Below are positions 41,012-49,551 of a DNA stretch of 64,000 nt, piece after piece. The DNA lies in the NCBI GenBank assembly GCA_964487505.1, contig CAZARD010000007.1, forward strand, positions 1 through 64,000. Direction: 5' to 3'. The first letter of the stretch is position 1. Each line of letters opens with the position of its first letter. The position numbers and the translations under genes are program-made. Below the pieces are notes generated by a model. That model made no database searches, had not been told where the DNA came from, and worked only from the letters and a program-made list of their open reading frames with translations. This stretch comes from JAFDVJ01 sp964487505. GTDB lineage: Bacteria; Acidobacteriota; Blastocatellia; Pyrinomonadales; Pyrinomonadaceae.

Positions 41012-43353
41012 ATGACAGAACCGACACCAGCCGAACTCGCAAAGATCGCCGAGAGCCGCGCGCTCGCGGCGGTCGTCGTCGATGAGAATTCGACGGTCAA
41101 ATCGGCGGCGAACAACAATTCGATCTGCGAATTGCTCAGCGCCTCGGCCGAATTCGGGCCGGCCTGCGCCGAGTTCTGCGGGCGGGCGCTCGAACGCGCC
41201 GGCGAGGGCAGAGCCTCGTTCCGGTGTCACGCCGGGCTCGACTGCGTCGCCGTCAGGCTGAATACCGATAGGCCTTTGGTGGCGATCGTCGGGAGAGCAT
41301 TCACCTCGGCCGAAACCTATCGGCGTGCGACCGAACGGGCAATCTCCGGCGATTGGAACAGGTTCCCGCCGACCAGGTTTTTCGACAATGTTCTGCTGAC
41401 GAGCGCCGAGCGCAATATCGAGGATGCGGCGACGCGGATCGCCGCACTCGGCAACGTGGACGATCGCCCGAAGACGCCGGTCGCACCCGCGCGGCACGAA
41501 GAGGCCGCGACGACGCGCAAGGCTGAAAATGCGGAATCCGAGCCNNNNNNNNNNNNNNNNNNNNNNNNNNNNNNNNNNNNNNNNNNNNNNNNNNNNNNNN
41601 NNNNNNNNNNNNNNNNNNNNNNNNNNNNNNNNNNNNNNNNNNNNCGCGGCACGAAGAGGCCGCGACGACGCGCAAGGCTGAAAATGCGGAATCCGAGCCC
41701 GTCGCGGCCGAAACGCCTGTCGCGGCCGAAACGCCGGTCGCGGACGATGCTCCGATCCCTCGACCTGAAGTGGCGGTCGAAACTGCCGAGATCGGAGACA
41801 AGGCCCGGATCGACGAAATGCTGCGCGAGTTTCAGGAAAAACCCGTGAACCTTCTGCCGATCTCCGGGCCTCCGACCGCCGAATCCGACGAGCTCGCGGC
41901 GTGGCGGTCGTTCTTCGGATCGCTCGCGAGTCTCAAGTATCAGGACGCCTGCGAATCGATCCTCGAGTTCCTCGGACGGCGTTACGGGATCGCTTCGTTC
42001 GGCTGGCTCGAACTGCGCGAGACCGGTTTCGAGGTCATCGCATCGACCGGCGCGCTTGTCGGACACCGTTTCCGCGTGCGCTTTCGGCCCGACGACCGCA
42101 GGCTTTTCCGGGCGATCGAAACCGAATCGCCGCTGATGCTCCGTGAAAGGACGGCGTCGGGCGAGGGCACCGACCGCGCTTCGCTCGCGCTCTTTCCGAT
42201 CGCGGTCGGCGACGAGGTCCAGAACGCGCTTGTCGTCGCCGACGCGGTCGCCGACCCCGAGCTTTTTCGCCATCTGTCACGGTTCTGCCAATCCGTCGCG
42301 TCCGAGATCGAGGTCCTGCGTCTTCGCGAAGAGGTCAAACGACGGAGCTGGCTGGCAAAGGCGGTTGATCGCTTCAACTCCGGTCTCGACGAACTCGACA
42401 CGGCCGACTTTTGGCCGAACCTGGTCCGCATCTCGGCCGAATTGATGAATGCCGAGCGCGGTTCGCTGCTCCTGTACGATGAGAAGAACGACCGGCTCGC
42501 CGTCCGCGCCGCTGTCGGCACGTCGGCCGAGAGTATCTCGCAGGCCGCCGAGGGCGTCGGTGAAAGGGTGGCGCGCACCGTGCTGACCGAAGGACGGCCC
42601 GTCGCCGTCGCGAACGTCGCCCAAACCGGGATCGGTGCCGCGCCCGCGGACTGGAACTACAGGACCGGCTCTTTCATCTGCTATCCGTTCGTCATCGGAA
42701 ATCGCCGGATCGGCGTCCTCAATTTCGCCGACAAGGCGGACGGCGGGTCATACAACGAATCCGATCTCGAGGTTCTGCGGTCGATCGGGCCGCAGGTCGC
42801 GGTGATCATCGACCGCGCCGCGCTCAAGGAGAAGGCCGGCGAGTTCGAGCAGCTTTCGGTGACGGATCCGCTGACGGGCCTGCTCAACCGGCGCTATCTT
42901 GAGGAACGTCTCGCGGAAGAGATCAAGCGGTCGAGCCGTTACGGTTATCCGATGAGCCTTCTGATGATCGATGTCGATGATTTCGGCAAGTTCAACAAGG
43001 ATTTCGGCGTTCTCGTCGGCGACCGCGTGCTGCGCGAATCGGTCAAGGCGATGCGCGCCACGCTCCGCGGCGCCGACATCGCGGCGCGTTACGGCGGCGA
43101 GGAATTCTGCGTGCTTCTGCCGCAGACGACGGTCGCCGAAGCGCAGACGATCGCTGAACGCATCCGCCACAGCGTGGAAAGCATCGAGTTTCCCGAGCGA
43201 CGGATCACGATCAGCGTCGGGATCGCGACCTACTCACTGGGCATCACCGAGGCCGATGAGATAATCCGTGCCGCGGACGATGCGATGCGGCGCGCGAAAT
43301 CGAGCGGAAAGAACACCGTTCAGGTCCACGAAGCGGCGGAGAACGTCGCCTGA
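41012..43353 (+). CDS. diguanylate cyclase with PocR-like, GAF and GGDEF domains (interrupted by an assembly gap)
   Basis: Probable c-di-GMP synthase. The N-terminal 150 residues resemble a PocR sensory domain (ICELLSASAEFGPACAEFC, CHAGLDCVAVRL). An Ala/Glu/Pro linker with VAAETP repeats follows, then a GAF-like region (residues about 225-350), a second GAF with NAERGSLLLYDEKNDRLAV, and a GGDEF domain with active-site RYGGEEFCVLLPQ. A run of 100 N interrupts the linker and puts the two halves in different frames here. An identical 55-base segment flanks the gap on both sides. Collapsing it restores a single frame of about 728 aa. Start ATG 41012 has GGAG about 9 bases upstream. The next gene follows 13 bases after the stop. 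Confidence 0.85.
41545..41644. other. assembly gap (100 N) flanked by a 55-bp duplicated segment
   Basis: Bases 41490-41544 and 41645-41699 are identical. Removing 155 bases (one copy plus N) joins the frames exactly, so the N run probably joins overlapping contig ends. The alternative is a true tandem repeat that broke the assembly. Confidence 0.9.
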
Positions 43354-43366
43354 AGCGCAAGAACTG

Positions 43367-45535
43367 ATGGAAAAGAAGCCTTCGAAAAAGATCCTCGCGA
43401 CGGTCGCGGCCGATGATTTTGTCGGGCGCGATGTCGAACTTTCGGCGCTCGTGGCGCATTCGCACCGATCCGTGGGCCCGTTCGGGCTCCATCTGATCGC
43501 CCAGCCCGCGCTCGGCATCTCCGAATTGCTGCGCCAGACATACGACCGTCTGTTTCCGGAAGTGGAAGGCCCGATACCTTTCTATTTCTGTTTTCGAAAG
43601 TCAGAAACCGCGGTCGAGTCGGCACTGCGATTCCTGCAGGATTTCATTCTCCAGACGGTTGCGTTCCGGAGACAGAATTCCGCGCTGCTCGATTTCGGCG
43701 GGGACATCTGCGAGATTTCGCAAATCGCGATTCCCGGCGATGCCCATTGGATCGACCGGCTGCTCGAAACCTGTCGTCTCGAAAGCCGGCTCAACAACGA
43801 GCGGGCATTCATCCGCACCGCTCTTGGTGCTCCGCTCAGGGCGTTCGCCAACGGCACGCGTTCGTTCGTGATGCTTGACGATCTTGAGGCCGCAAGCGAC
43901 GATCTCGCCGGCGAGATCGCGACCGTTTTCGCGCGGTTCGAGATCCCGTTCGTTTTTGCTTCGAAACGCCGGTTCGAACTTCTCGGACCGACCGCCGACC
44001 TTGAGGAGATCGAAGCGCTCGGTTTTGCCGACGCCGGGGCGTTCGCGGAACGACTGGCATCGCGTTTGCGCGTTGCGTTGACCGACCAAACGCGGGACCT
44101 GATCGCCGTCCAGCTCGGCGGAAATCCCGGGTTCATCACAAACCTCGTCCAGTCGGCATCGGAACAGAGCGCGTCGCTCGACAGTTTCGCGCGCGTCGAG
44201 AGGATCTACACCGATGAGATCTTCGGCGGCCGTACGGCCCGGCATTTCAGCGCCGTCCTTTCGCGGATCGCGCCTGACACGAAATTGCAGAAACAGATCG
44301 TCGGAGTGCTCGTCGATGCCTTGCGACCGGACGCCGGAAAGATCCACGCGGAAGAATGGCGGCGTCGCTTCGATCTCGACGCATCATCGTTCCAACGCCT
44401 ATTGGACGAACTTAACATCAACGAATTCATCAGTTTGACTTCGAATCTGATCGAAGCGCCGCGTGCCAATCAGCCGCTCTGCGATTATTTGACGGGACGC
44501 TTTCGGCTCGAAACGGAGCGCCAGAACCGCGCGCTGACGATCGGCGAATCGCTGGCCGAATTCGTCAAGCGGGCTCCGGAAACCATGGCCCGGTTCTACC
44601 GCGAAAATTCGGCGCTCGGCCTGCGCGAACTGCTCGCGTCGTTCGATCATCAGGAAGTTCCGCGGGCGTTGCTTGATTACCGTGCGTTTCGCGAGGAACT
44701 GAAGGGCCTCATGGATCCCGATATCATCGCGAGCGCTTTGGCCGACGACGAACGGCAGACCTTGCCGCAGATCGTTTATGCGGCCCATACGGTGGCGGTC
44801 TATCCGTCGATCTCGCAGGTCATCGAACGGAACCGCTCGGCGGTTGCGCTCGGATTCATCGAATCGAGCTACCGCGACGGCGACGAGGTGGTCTGGATCG
44901 CGGCGGAGATCGATTCGAAGCTCGAGGCTTCGCGCGATCTGGCCGAGTTCTGGTGCGACCGCCTCGAGATGGTCGCCCACATCTGCGAGTTCTCAAGCTA
45001 CAGGCTATGGCTCGTGGCGCCGGAAGGCTTTTCGCCGGAAGCGCTCGAGGTCCTCGACGAGCGCGGCGCGCTCGGTTCAAGCCGGAAACAGATCGAGCTT
45101 CTGAGCGAATTCCTCGGCACTCCGGTCGGCGTGGCAAAGCCGGCGAACGAGTACGAGATGGTCGTCCCGATGGGCGGGGATACAGAGATCATCGCGGCCC
45201 AGACAGTGGAAGAGATCGCGCGCCGCCATCATTTCGCGCCGAAAGCGATCAACCAGATAAAAACGGCGCTGGTCGAAGCCTGCATCAACGCGTCGGAGCA
45301 TTCGCACAGTCCCGACCGCAAGATCTACCAGCGCTTTGTTGTCGCCGATGACCAGATAACGATCACGGTCGCGAACCGCGGCCTGCGTTTGAAAGACGGG
45401 CCGACTCGCGAGATCAGCCCGACCGAAGGCCGACGCGGTTGGGGCCTTAAGCTGATGCGTTCGCTGATGGACGAGGTCCGTATCGAACAGACCGACGACG
45501 GCACGCGCATCACGATGGTCAAGAAACTCGGCTAG
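43367..45535 (+). CDS. NACHT/AAA-like module fused to C-terminal RsbW-type HATPase
   Basis: Protein of 722 aa. Residues 15-260 have the layout of an AAA/STAND ATPase starting FVGRDVELSALVAH, with a Walker B-like FVMLDDLEAA. The P-loop position reads LIAQPALGISELLRQ, lacking the GK[ST] residues. The middle (about 270-590) is helical plus an alpha/beta segment. The C-terminal about 130 residues are an anti-sigma-kinase-type HATPase: N-box ALVEACINASEHS and G-box RGWGLKLMRSLMDEV. It may act as a serine kinase/anti-sigma partner of the STAS protein at 47730, with the AAA-like half as sensor. It follows the diguanylate cyclase by 13 bases. Confidence 0.8.
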   Translation: MEKKPSKKILATVAADDFVGRDVELSALVAHSHRSVGPFGLHLIAQPALGISELLRQTYDRLFPEVEGPIPFYFCFRKSETAVESALRFLQDFILQTVAFRRQNSALLDFGGDICEISQIAIPGDAHWIDRLLETCRLESRLNNERAFIRTALGAPLRAFANGTRSFVMLDDLEAASDDLAGEIATVFARFEIPFVFASKRRFELLGPTADLEEIEALGFADAGAFAERLASRLRVALTDQTRDLIAVQLGGNPGFITNLVQSASEQSASLDSFARVERIYTDEIFGGRTARHFSAVLSRIAPDTKLQKQIVGVLVDALRPDAGKIHAEEWRRRFDLDASSFQRLLDELNINEFISLTSNLIEAPRANQPLCDYLTGRFRLETERQNRALTIGESLAEFVKRAPETMARFYRENSALGLRELLASFDHQEVPRALLDYRAFREELKGLMDPDIIASALADDERQTLPQIVYAAHTVAVYPSISQVIERNRSAVALGFIESSYRDGDEVVWIAAEIDSKLEASRDLAEFWCDRLEMVAHICEFSSYRLWLVAPEGFSPEALEVLDERGALGSSRKQIELLSEFLGTPVGVAKPANEYEMVVPMGGDTEIIAAQTVEEIARRHHFAPKAINQIKTALVEACINASEHSHSPDRKIYQRFVVADDQITITVANRGLRLKDGPTREISPTEGRRGWGLKLMRSLMDEVRIEQTDDGTRITMVKKLG

Positions 45536-45570
45536 TTCGGGATCCGACATTCTCAATCCGGCAGATTTGC

Positions 45571-45741
45571 CGCCCTTCCGCGATCCGTACGTCCGGATTG
45601 TTGCTCGCGCCGGGCTCGTCACTCGGTGGCGCGACGCCGAAAGCATCGGTCCGGGACCGCGACAATCATTTGGCGATTGCCAAGTTTCCGAGCAAATTTG
45701 ACGAAGACGACGTCGTCGTCTGGGAGGCGGTCACGCTTTAA
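45571..45741 (+). pseudogene. remnant of a second hipA-like toxin gene
   Basis: A 57-codon fragment reads SAIRTSGLLLAPGSSLGGAT.. then PKASVRDRDNHLAIAKFPSK and EDDVVVWEAVTL before a stop. GSSLGGATPKASV followed by LAIAKFP is the conserved P-loop and Lys region of HipA kinases. No start codon or flanking HipA sequence exists on either side. The segment differs from the matching part of the intact HipA at 46348 (TGSSHGARPKATIG), so it comes from another hipA lineage. Confidence 0.7.
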
Positions 45742-45976
45742 CCCAAATTACGCGTTAGCTGTTCAACCGGGCTGATGCCGCACGGCGCGCTCAAGAAACA
45801 CCCGCGAACGGCGGCCGATCAATGATGTGTTTCTTGGGAGGATTTCCAACGCGGATTCTTGACGAGTTTCGGATTGGCTGACGTTGCGGACTTTGCGTGG
45901 GAAAATGCCTTTTTGGCAAGTGGTGCCGGTTCCTCGCGCAAAGCCCGCGAATGTCGGCGACGACCGAGATCGCTCT

Positions 45977-46041
45977 TTGAGAAGCGGTTTAGAACTGGTA
46001 ATATATTCGTAGTTTTGCGCCAAAGTGGCAATAACTACGAA
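45977..46041 (+). promoter_or_regulatory. hipBA promoter and operator palindrome
   Basis: TTGAGA (45977-45982), 16-base spacer, TAATAT (45999-46004). Directly downstream is an inverted repeat, TTCGTAGTT (46006-46014) with AACTACGAA (46033-46041), 9-base perfect arms, which encloses a second palindrome GCCA-AAG-TGGC (46019-46029). The right arm touches the hipB ATG. HipB-type antitoxins usually bind such sites to repress their own operon. Confidence 0.75.
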
Positions 46042-46042
46042 A

Positions 46043-46351
46043 ATGTTCACATTATTGACACCGTCCGAAGCAGAGATAAGCATCGCCGAAAGCGTGCGCG
46101 CCCGGAGGCTTGAACTCGGTCTGACACAGCCCGGACTCGCCGCGCGGTCGGGCGTGAGCCTCGGCAGCGTCCGGCGATTCGAACAGACCGGCGCGATATC
46201 GCTCGAGTCTTTGCTCAAGATCCTCGTCGTCGTCGGCGGCATCGACGAGATAACCGCGTCGCTGAAGCCGACCGCGCCGCCGTTTGAAACGCTCGACGAC
46301 GTCCTCAAAGTCAAACAGCCGCGTACCAGAAAGCGGGGAACCAGAACATGA
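46043..46351 (+). CDS. hipB: HipB-like antitoxin, XRE/Cro-CI helix-turn-helix protein
   Basis: DNA-binding antitoxin and autorepressor of 102 aa. The HTH_3 domain lies at about residues 14-75 (ARRLELGLTQPGLAARSGVS, then LGSVRRFEQTG), followed by a Lys/Arg-rich tail (KVKQPRTRKRGTRT) that may contact the toxin. ATG 46043 directly follows the operator; an in-frame GTG at 46025 lies inside the operator and is unlikely. The stop overlaps the hipA start (ATGA), the normal arrangement for this type II toxin-antitoxin pair. Confidence 0.9.
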   Translation: MFTLLTPSEAEISIAESVRARRLELGLTQPGLAARSGVSLGSVRRFEQTGAISLESLLKILVVVGGIDEITASLKPTAPPFETLDDVLKVKQPRTRKRGTRT

Positions 46352-47577
46352 GCGATCACGCGCCCGACATCCTCGGCGTAGTCATTGACTTCGGTCGCGG
46401 CGGCCGCCGGGTCGGCCGTCTCGGTTACCGCGACGGCCGGTCGTATTTCGAATACGACGAGGTGTTTCTGGAATCCGGCCTTGACATCTCTCCGCTTCAC
46501 CTGCCGCGGCGACGCGGTTTGTTCTCGTTTGAACCCCGGCCGTTCGAAGGGCTTCCGGGCGTCTTTAACGATAGTCTGCCTGACGGCTGGGGGCGGCTGC
46601 TGTTCGATCGCGCGATGCGCGCGCGCGGAATTCTGCCACGCGAGATAACACCGCCGATGCGCTTGCGGAGTGTCACCTCGAACAGTATTGGCGCGCTGAC
46701 TTACGAACCGGCGGAATCGCTCGGCATCGAACTCCGTGAGATCGATCTCGACCGCACGGCCGCCGAATCGGCCGACGTGCTGATGGGACGCGCCGACGAC
46801 GCGATCGAGGAAATGCTTGCGATGACCGGTTCTTCCCACGGCGCGCGCCCGAAAGCGACAATCGGTCTCAGCAGCGACAAGACGACGATCATTCATAGCT
46901 CCGAAGATCTGCCCGACGACTTTGAGAATTGGATCGTGAAGTTTCCGAACTCGTTCGACGGCACCGACGCCGGTGCGGTCGAGTATGTTTATTCGCTCAT
47001 CGCCCGAGATGCCGGGATTGACGTTCCGGAAACCCATTTGTTCCCGTCGCGGCGAGGCTCCGGATACTTCGCCGTCAAGCGATTTGACCGTGCGCCGAAA
47101 GTTCATGTCCATTCGGTTTCGGGATTGCTTCACGCCGATCACCGAACGCCGTCCCTGGATTATTCGGATATTCTCAGACTTTCGATGCGGTTGACGCGCG
47201 ATTTCGTTGAAACCGAGAAACTGTTTAGGCTCGCGGCATTCAACGTTCTGGCGCACAACCGCGACGACCACGCCAAGAACTTCTCGTTTCTGATGGACGA
47301 AAGCGGGGCGTGGAAACTCGCTCCGGCCTATGATCTGACATTTTCGTCCGGCCCCGGCGGCGAACAAAGCACGACGGTGCTCGGAAACGGCCGTCCGGTG
47401 GTCGGCGACCTGCACCAACTCGGCAAGCAGGCGAAACTCGACTCGCGTTTCGTGACTGACGCGATTGAAAGAACGCGCTCCGCTCTCAGGCAATGGAGAT
47501 CCCTCGCCACTGAACACCGCGTTCTCCCGGTCAATGCCGAACTTATCGCAAAGAAACTCGACGCAGCGGCGTCTTGA
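46348..47577 (+). CDS. hipA: HipA-like Ser/Thr kinase toxin
   Basis: Toxin kinase of 409 aa. In E. coli, HipA phosphorylates glutamyl-tRNA synthetase and induces persistence. Features: N-terminal barrel (about 1-110), PGVFNDSLPDGWGRLLFDRA, activation/Ser loop TGSSHGARPKATIG, nucleotide-binding WIVKFPNS, VKRFDR, catalytic HNRDDHAKNFSFL (Asp in DDH) and the metal-binding LAPAYDLTFS. All kinase residues are present, so it looks intact. It overlaps hipB by 4 bases. The pair sits between the RsbW-fusion gene and the STAS gene and may be an insertion into a signalling operon. Confidence 0.93.
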   Translation: MSDHAPDILGVVIDFGRGGRRVGRLGYRDGRSYFEYDEVFLESGLDISPLHLPRRRGLFSFEPRPFEGLPGVFNDSLPDGWGRLLFDRAMRARGILPREITPPMRLRSVTSNSIGALTYEPAESLGIELREIDLDRTAAESADVLMGRADDAIEEMLAMTGSSHGARPKATIGLSSDKTTIIHSSEDLPDDFENWIVKFPNSFDGTDAGAVEYVYSLIARDAGIDVPETHLFPSRRGSGYFAVKRFDRAPKVHVHSVSGLLHADHRTPSLDYSDILRLSMRLTRDFVETEKLFRLAAFNVLAHNRDDHAKNFSFLMDESGAWKLAPAYDLTFSSGPGGEQSTTVLGNGRPVVGDLHQLGKQAKLDSRFVTDAIERTRSALRQWRSLATEHRVLPVNAELIAKKLDAAAS

Positions 47578-47668
47578 CTTCTGCGCTGTTCCGGGGCGGA
47601 CATCCGTATCAATGCCGTCGCGCAGGGCGGCGAGTTGACGCGGCGCGAACGCGCCCGGATCAAAACGG

Positions 47669-47697
47669 TTGACTTTTGTTCCTTAAAGTTCTACTTT
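47669..47697 (+). promoter_or_regulatory. candidate promoter of the STAS gene
   Basis: TTGACT (47669-47674), 17-base spacer, TACTTT (47692-47697), 33 bases before the TTG start at 47730. Good -35, moderate -10. Confidence 0.5.
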
Positions 47698-47729
47698 AAC
47701 TTTCGAATTCGTTTCGGAGCCATTAAATC

Positions 47730-48050
47730 TTGCAAAACGTCGAAAGCACAACAATTACGGCTGAACCGATCGGCGCGACGGCGACCGTTTTCGCGGGAGA
47801 CTACCTGAACCGGCTCGCCGGCGAGACGATCGAGCGCGAATGTCGCCAGAAACTGAGCGCGGGAGCGAAAAAGCTCGTCGTCGATTTCTCGGAGACCGAG
47901 ATCGTCAATTCGATCGGCGTTTCGATCCTTCTCGGAGTGATCGACGCCGCGCAGGATGCCGGGGCCGAGGTCGTGTTTTCCGAAGTTAAGACCGAAACCC
48001 AGGAACTCTTCGAAATGCTTGGGCTGACCAACCACGTCCGTCTGGCGTAA
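47730..48050 (+). CDS. STAS-domain anti-anti-sigma factor (RsbV/SpoIIAA-like)
   Basis: Partner-switch protein of 106 aa, one STAS domain. The phosphorylatable serine lies in ETEIVNSIGVSILLGVI (the D/N-S-x-G-V/I motif of RsbV), preceded by KLVVDFSE. An RsbW-type kinase would phosphorylate it, and the fusion protein at 43367 is the obvious local candidate. The start is TTG 47730, supported by GGAG about 10 bases upstream and by the absence of an in-frame ATG near it. It is followed after 212 bases by the HD-GYP gene. Confidence 0.9.
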   Translation: MQNVESTTITAEPIGATATVFAGDYLNRLAGETIERECRQKLSAGAKKLVVDFSETEIVNSIGVSILLGVIDAAQDAGAEVVFSEVKTETQELFEMLGLTNHVRLA

Positions 48051-48262
48051 GCGGATCGCGCACGCCGTGAGCAGTTGGCAATCGCTGCGATCGATCTGAT
48101 AACCGGCCCGCAAACGTCACGAGAATAAGGGAAGAAATGGTCAGTTCTTGCTGTTTTCGCGCGGTTGGCGGGCCGCGTGGTTCAAGACGATCATAGCCGC
48201 TGACGGTTCGGGCTTTTGAGAGTGCAGTGCTCATCGCTTACTGCTTGCCGCTTTCCAACAGT
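48051..48262. other. spacer between STAS and HD-GYP genes
   Basis: No promoter or gene is visible. GCTCATCGCTTACTGCTTGCC at about 48229-48249 looks like decayed intergenic repeat text of a type common in these genomes. Whether the HD-GYP gene is co-transcribed with STAS is unclear. Confidence 0.4.
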
Positions 48263-49516
48263 ATGCAAAATTCACAGAAACTGATCCACACATTCGGCGC
48301 GCTGGCCGAACTTGGAAGCGAGGTCGCGCATAAACAGAACTTCCAGGAGATGATGCGCACGTCGCTCCATCTTTTGCTCGGGAGCCTCGCGATAATGCGC
48401 GGCGGAATCGCGCGCTATTCGCGCTTCGGGCACGAGCTGAACATGCTCGTCGTTCGCGGTTTCGGCGACGAATTTCCGCTCAGCCTATCGCTGTGCCACG
48501 AGGACGAGCGCCAGTTTCTGGTCAACGGGCTCTATCCGATCGAGGTCTCGCAGGCCCGCGTGCTGCCGTTCTTTCAGATCTACGATCAAAGCTTCGAGAG
48601 AAAACGCATCGAACTGCTGATACCGCTCGTCATTCGCGACGAGATCGTCGGCGTCATCCTTCTCGGCGAAAAGGCGAACGCCGAACCTTATTCAAACAGC
48701 GACAAGGACATCATCTGCGCGATGGCGCGGCACGTAGGCGTCGCGATCGCGCAGCGCAACCTGATGGCCGAACTCGAACGCCGCGCGGACGAGAACCGGC
48801 GCCTGTACGACGATCTGAAAACGACCTATGCCGACACGGTCAAGGCGTTCGCGACCGCCATCGATTGCAAGGACAAATACACCGAGGGCCATTCGGTCCG
48901 GGTCGGAAAATATTCAGAGTTGATCGCGTTCGAACTGGGCTGGGACGAGCCCGAGGTCGAGGGCGCGGCCGTCGCCGGATATCTGCACGACGTCGGCAAG
49001 CTGACGGTCGAGCGCAATATCATAAACGCGCCGTATCGTATTAATGCGAAGGAATCGGCAGAATTGTCGAAGCATCCGACGATCGGTTACGAGATCCTGT
49101 TACCGATCCATCATCCGTACGCCGACGTGCCGCTGGCGGCCAAATATCATCACGAACGGCTCGACGGCCGCGGCTATCCGGACGGGCTCATCGACAGCGA
49201 GATCCCGTTGATCGCGAAGATCGTCAACCTCGCGGATTCGTTCGACGCAATGACGACCGATCGGCCATACAAGCGACGCCGCGCGGCGGCCGACGTCGTC
49301 GACGACCTGGCGCGCAACAGCGGGCGGCAGTTCGCTCCGGAGTTGGTGACGGCGTTTATGCGCGGGATGCTCAAGGAACTGAACGGCGATACGAAGGACC
49401 GGCGTTTCCGACGTCTGCTCGGACGGGATTATATGGAGGCCGAAGGCCTCGGGCCTTTGATTGCGGACGCATTGAACCGCATCGCGCCGACGTCATCGAT
49501 GACCGCCGTCGCCTGA
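48263..49516 (+). CDS. GAF and HD-GYP domain cyclic di-GMP phosphodiesterase
   Basis: Probable c-di-GMP hydrolase of 417 aa. A GAF domain covers about residues 20-180 (RTSLHLLLGSLAIMRGGIAR). The HD-GYP domain covers about 205-400: HSVRVGKYSE, HDVGK at about 243, HPTIGYEILLPI, HHERLDGRGYPDG at about 297-309 and NLADSFDAMTTDRPYK, which together make the metal-binding and GYP signatures. With the GGDEF protein at 41012 it could set local c-di-GMP levels around the partner-switch proteins. ATG 48263 is used; an in-frame GTG at 48227 lies in the spacer. It converges on the M36 gene. Confidence 0.92.
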   Translation: MQNSQKLIHTFGALAELGSEVAHKQNFQEMMRTSLHLLLGSLAIMRGGIARYSRFGHELNMLVVRGFGDEFPLSLSLCHEDERQFLVNGLYPIEVSQARVLPFFQIYDQSFERKRIELLIPLVIRDEIVGVILLGEKANAEPYSNSDKDIICAMARHVGVAIAQRNLMAELERRADENRRLYDDLKTTYADTVKAFATAIDCKDKYTEGHSVRVGKYSELIAFELGWDEPEVEGAAVAGYLHDVGKLTVERNIINAPYRINAKESAELSKHPTIGYEILLPIHHPYADVPLAAKYHHERLDGRGYPDGLIDSEIPLIAKIVNLADSFDAMTTDRPYKRRRAAADVVDDLARNSGRQFAPELVTAFMRGMLKELNGDTKDRRFRRLLGRDYMEAEGLGPLIADALNRIAPTSSMTAVA

Positions 49517-49551
49517 CCGAACAGCGGGTCTGATCCTCAGACCGTTGGTCA
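49514..49551. terminator. bidirectional hairpin between convergent genes
   Basis: GGTCTGA (49527-49533) pairs with TCAGACC (49537-49543) over a 3-base loop, with outer arms TGACC (49514-49518) and GGTCA (49547-49551). It occupies the 32-base gap between the convergent HD-GYP and M36 genes and has no long T tract on either strand. Confidence 0.5.

Noticed and set aside
41012..43353. true frameshift in the diguanylate cyclase
   Set aside because: The frame change lies at the N run and vanishes when the duplicated 55-base flank is collapsed.
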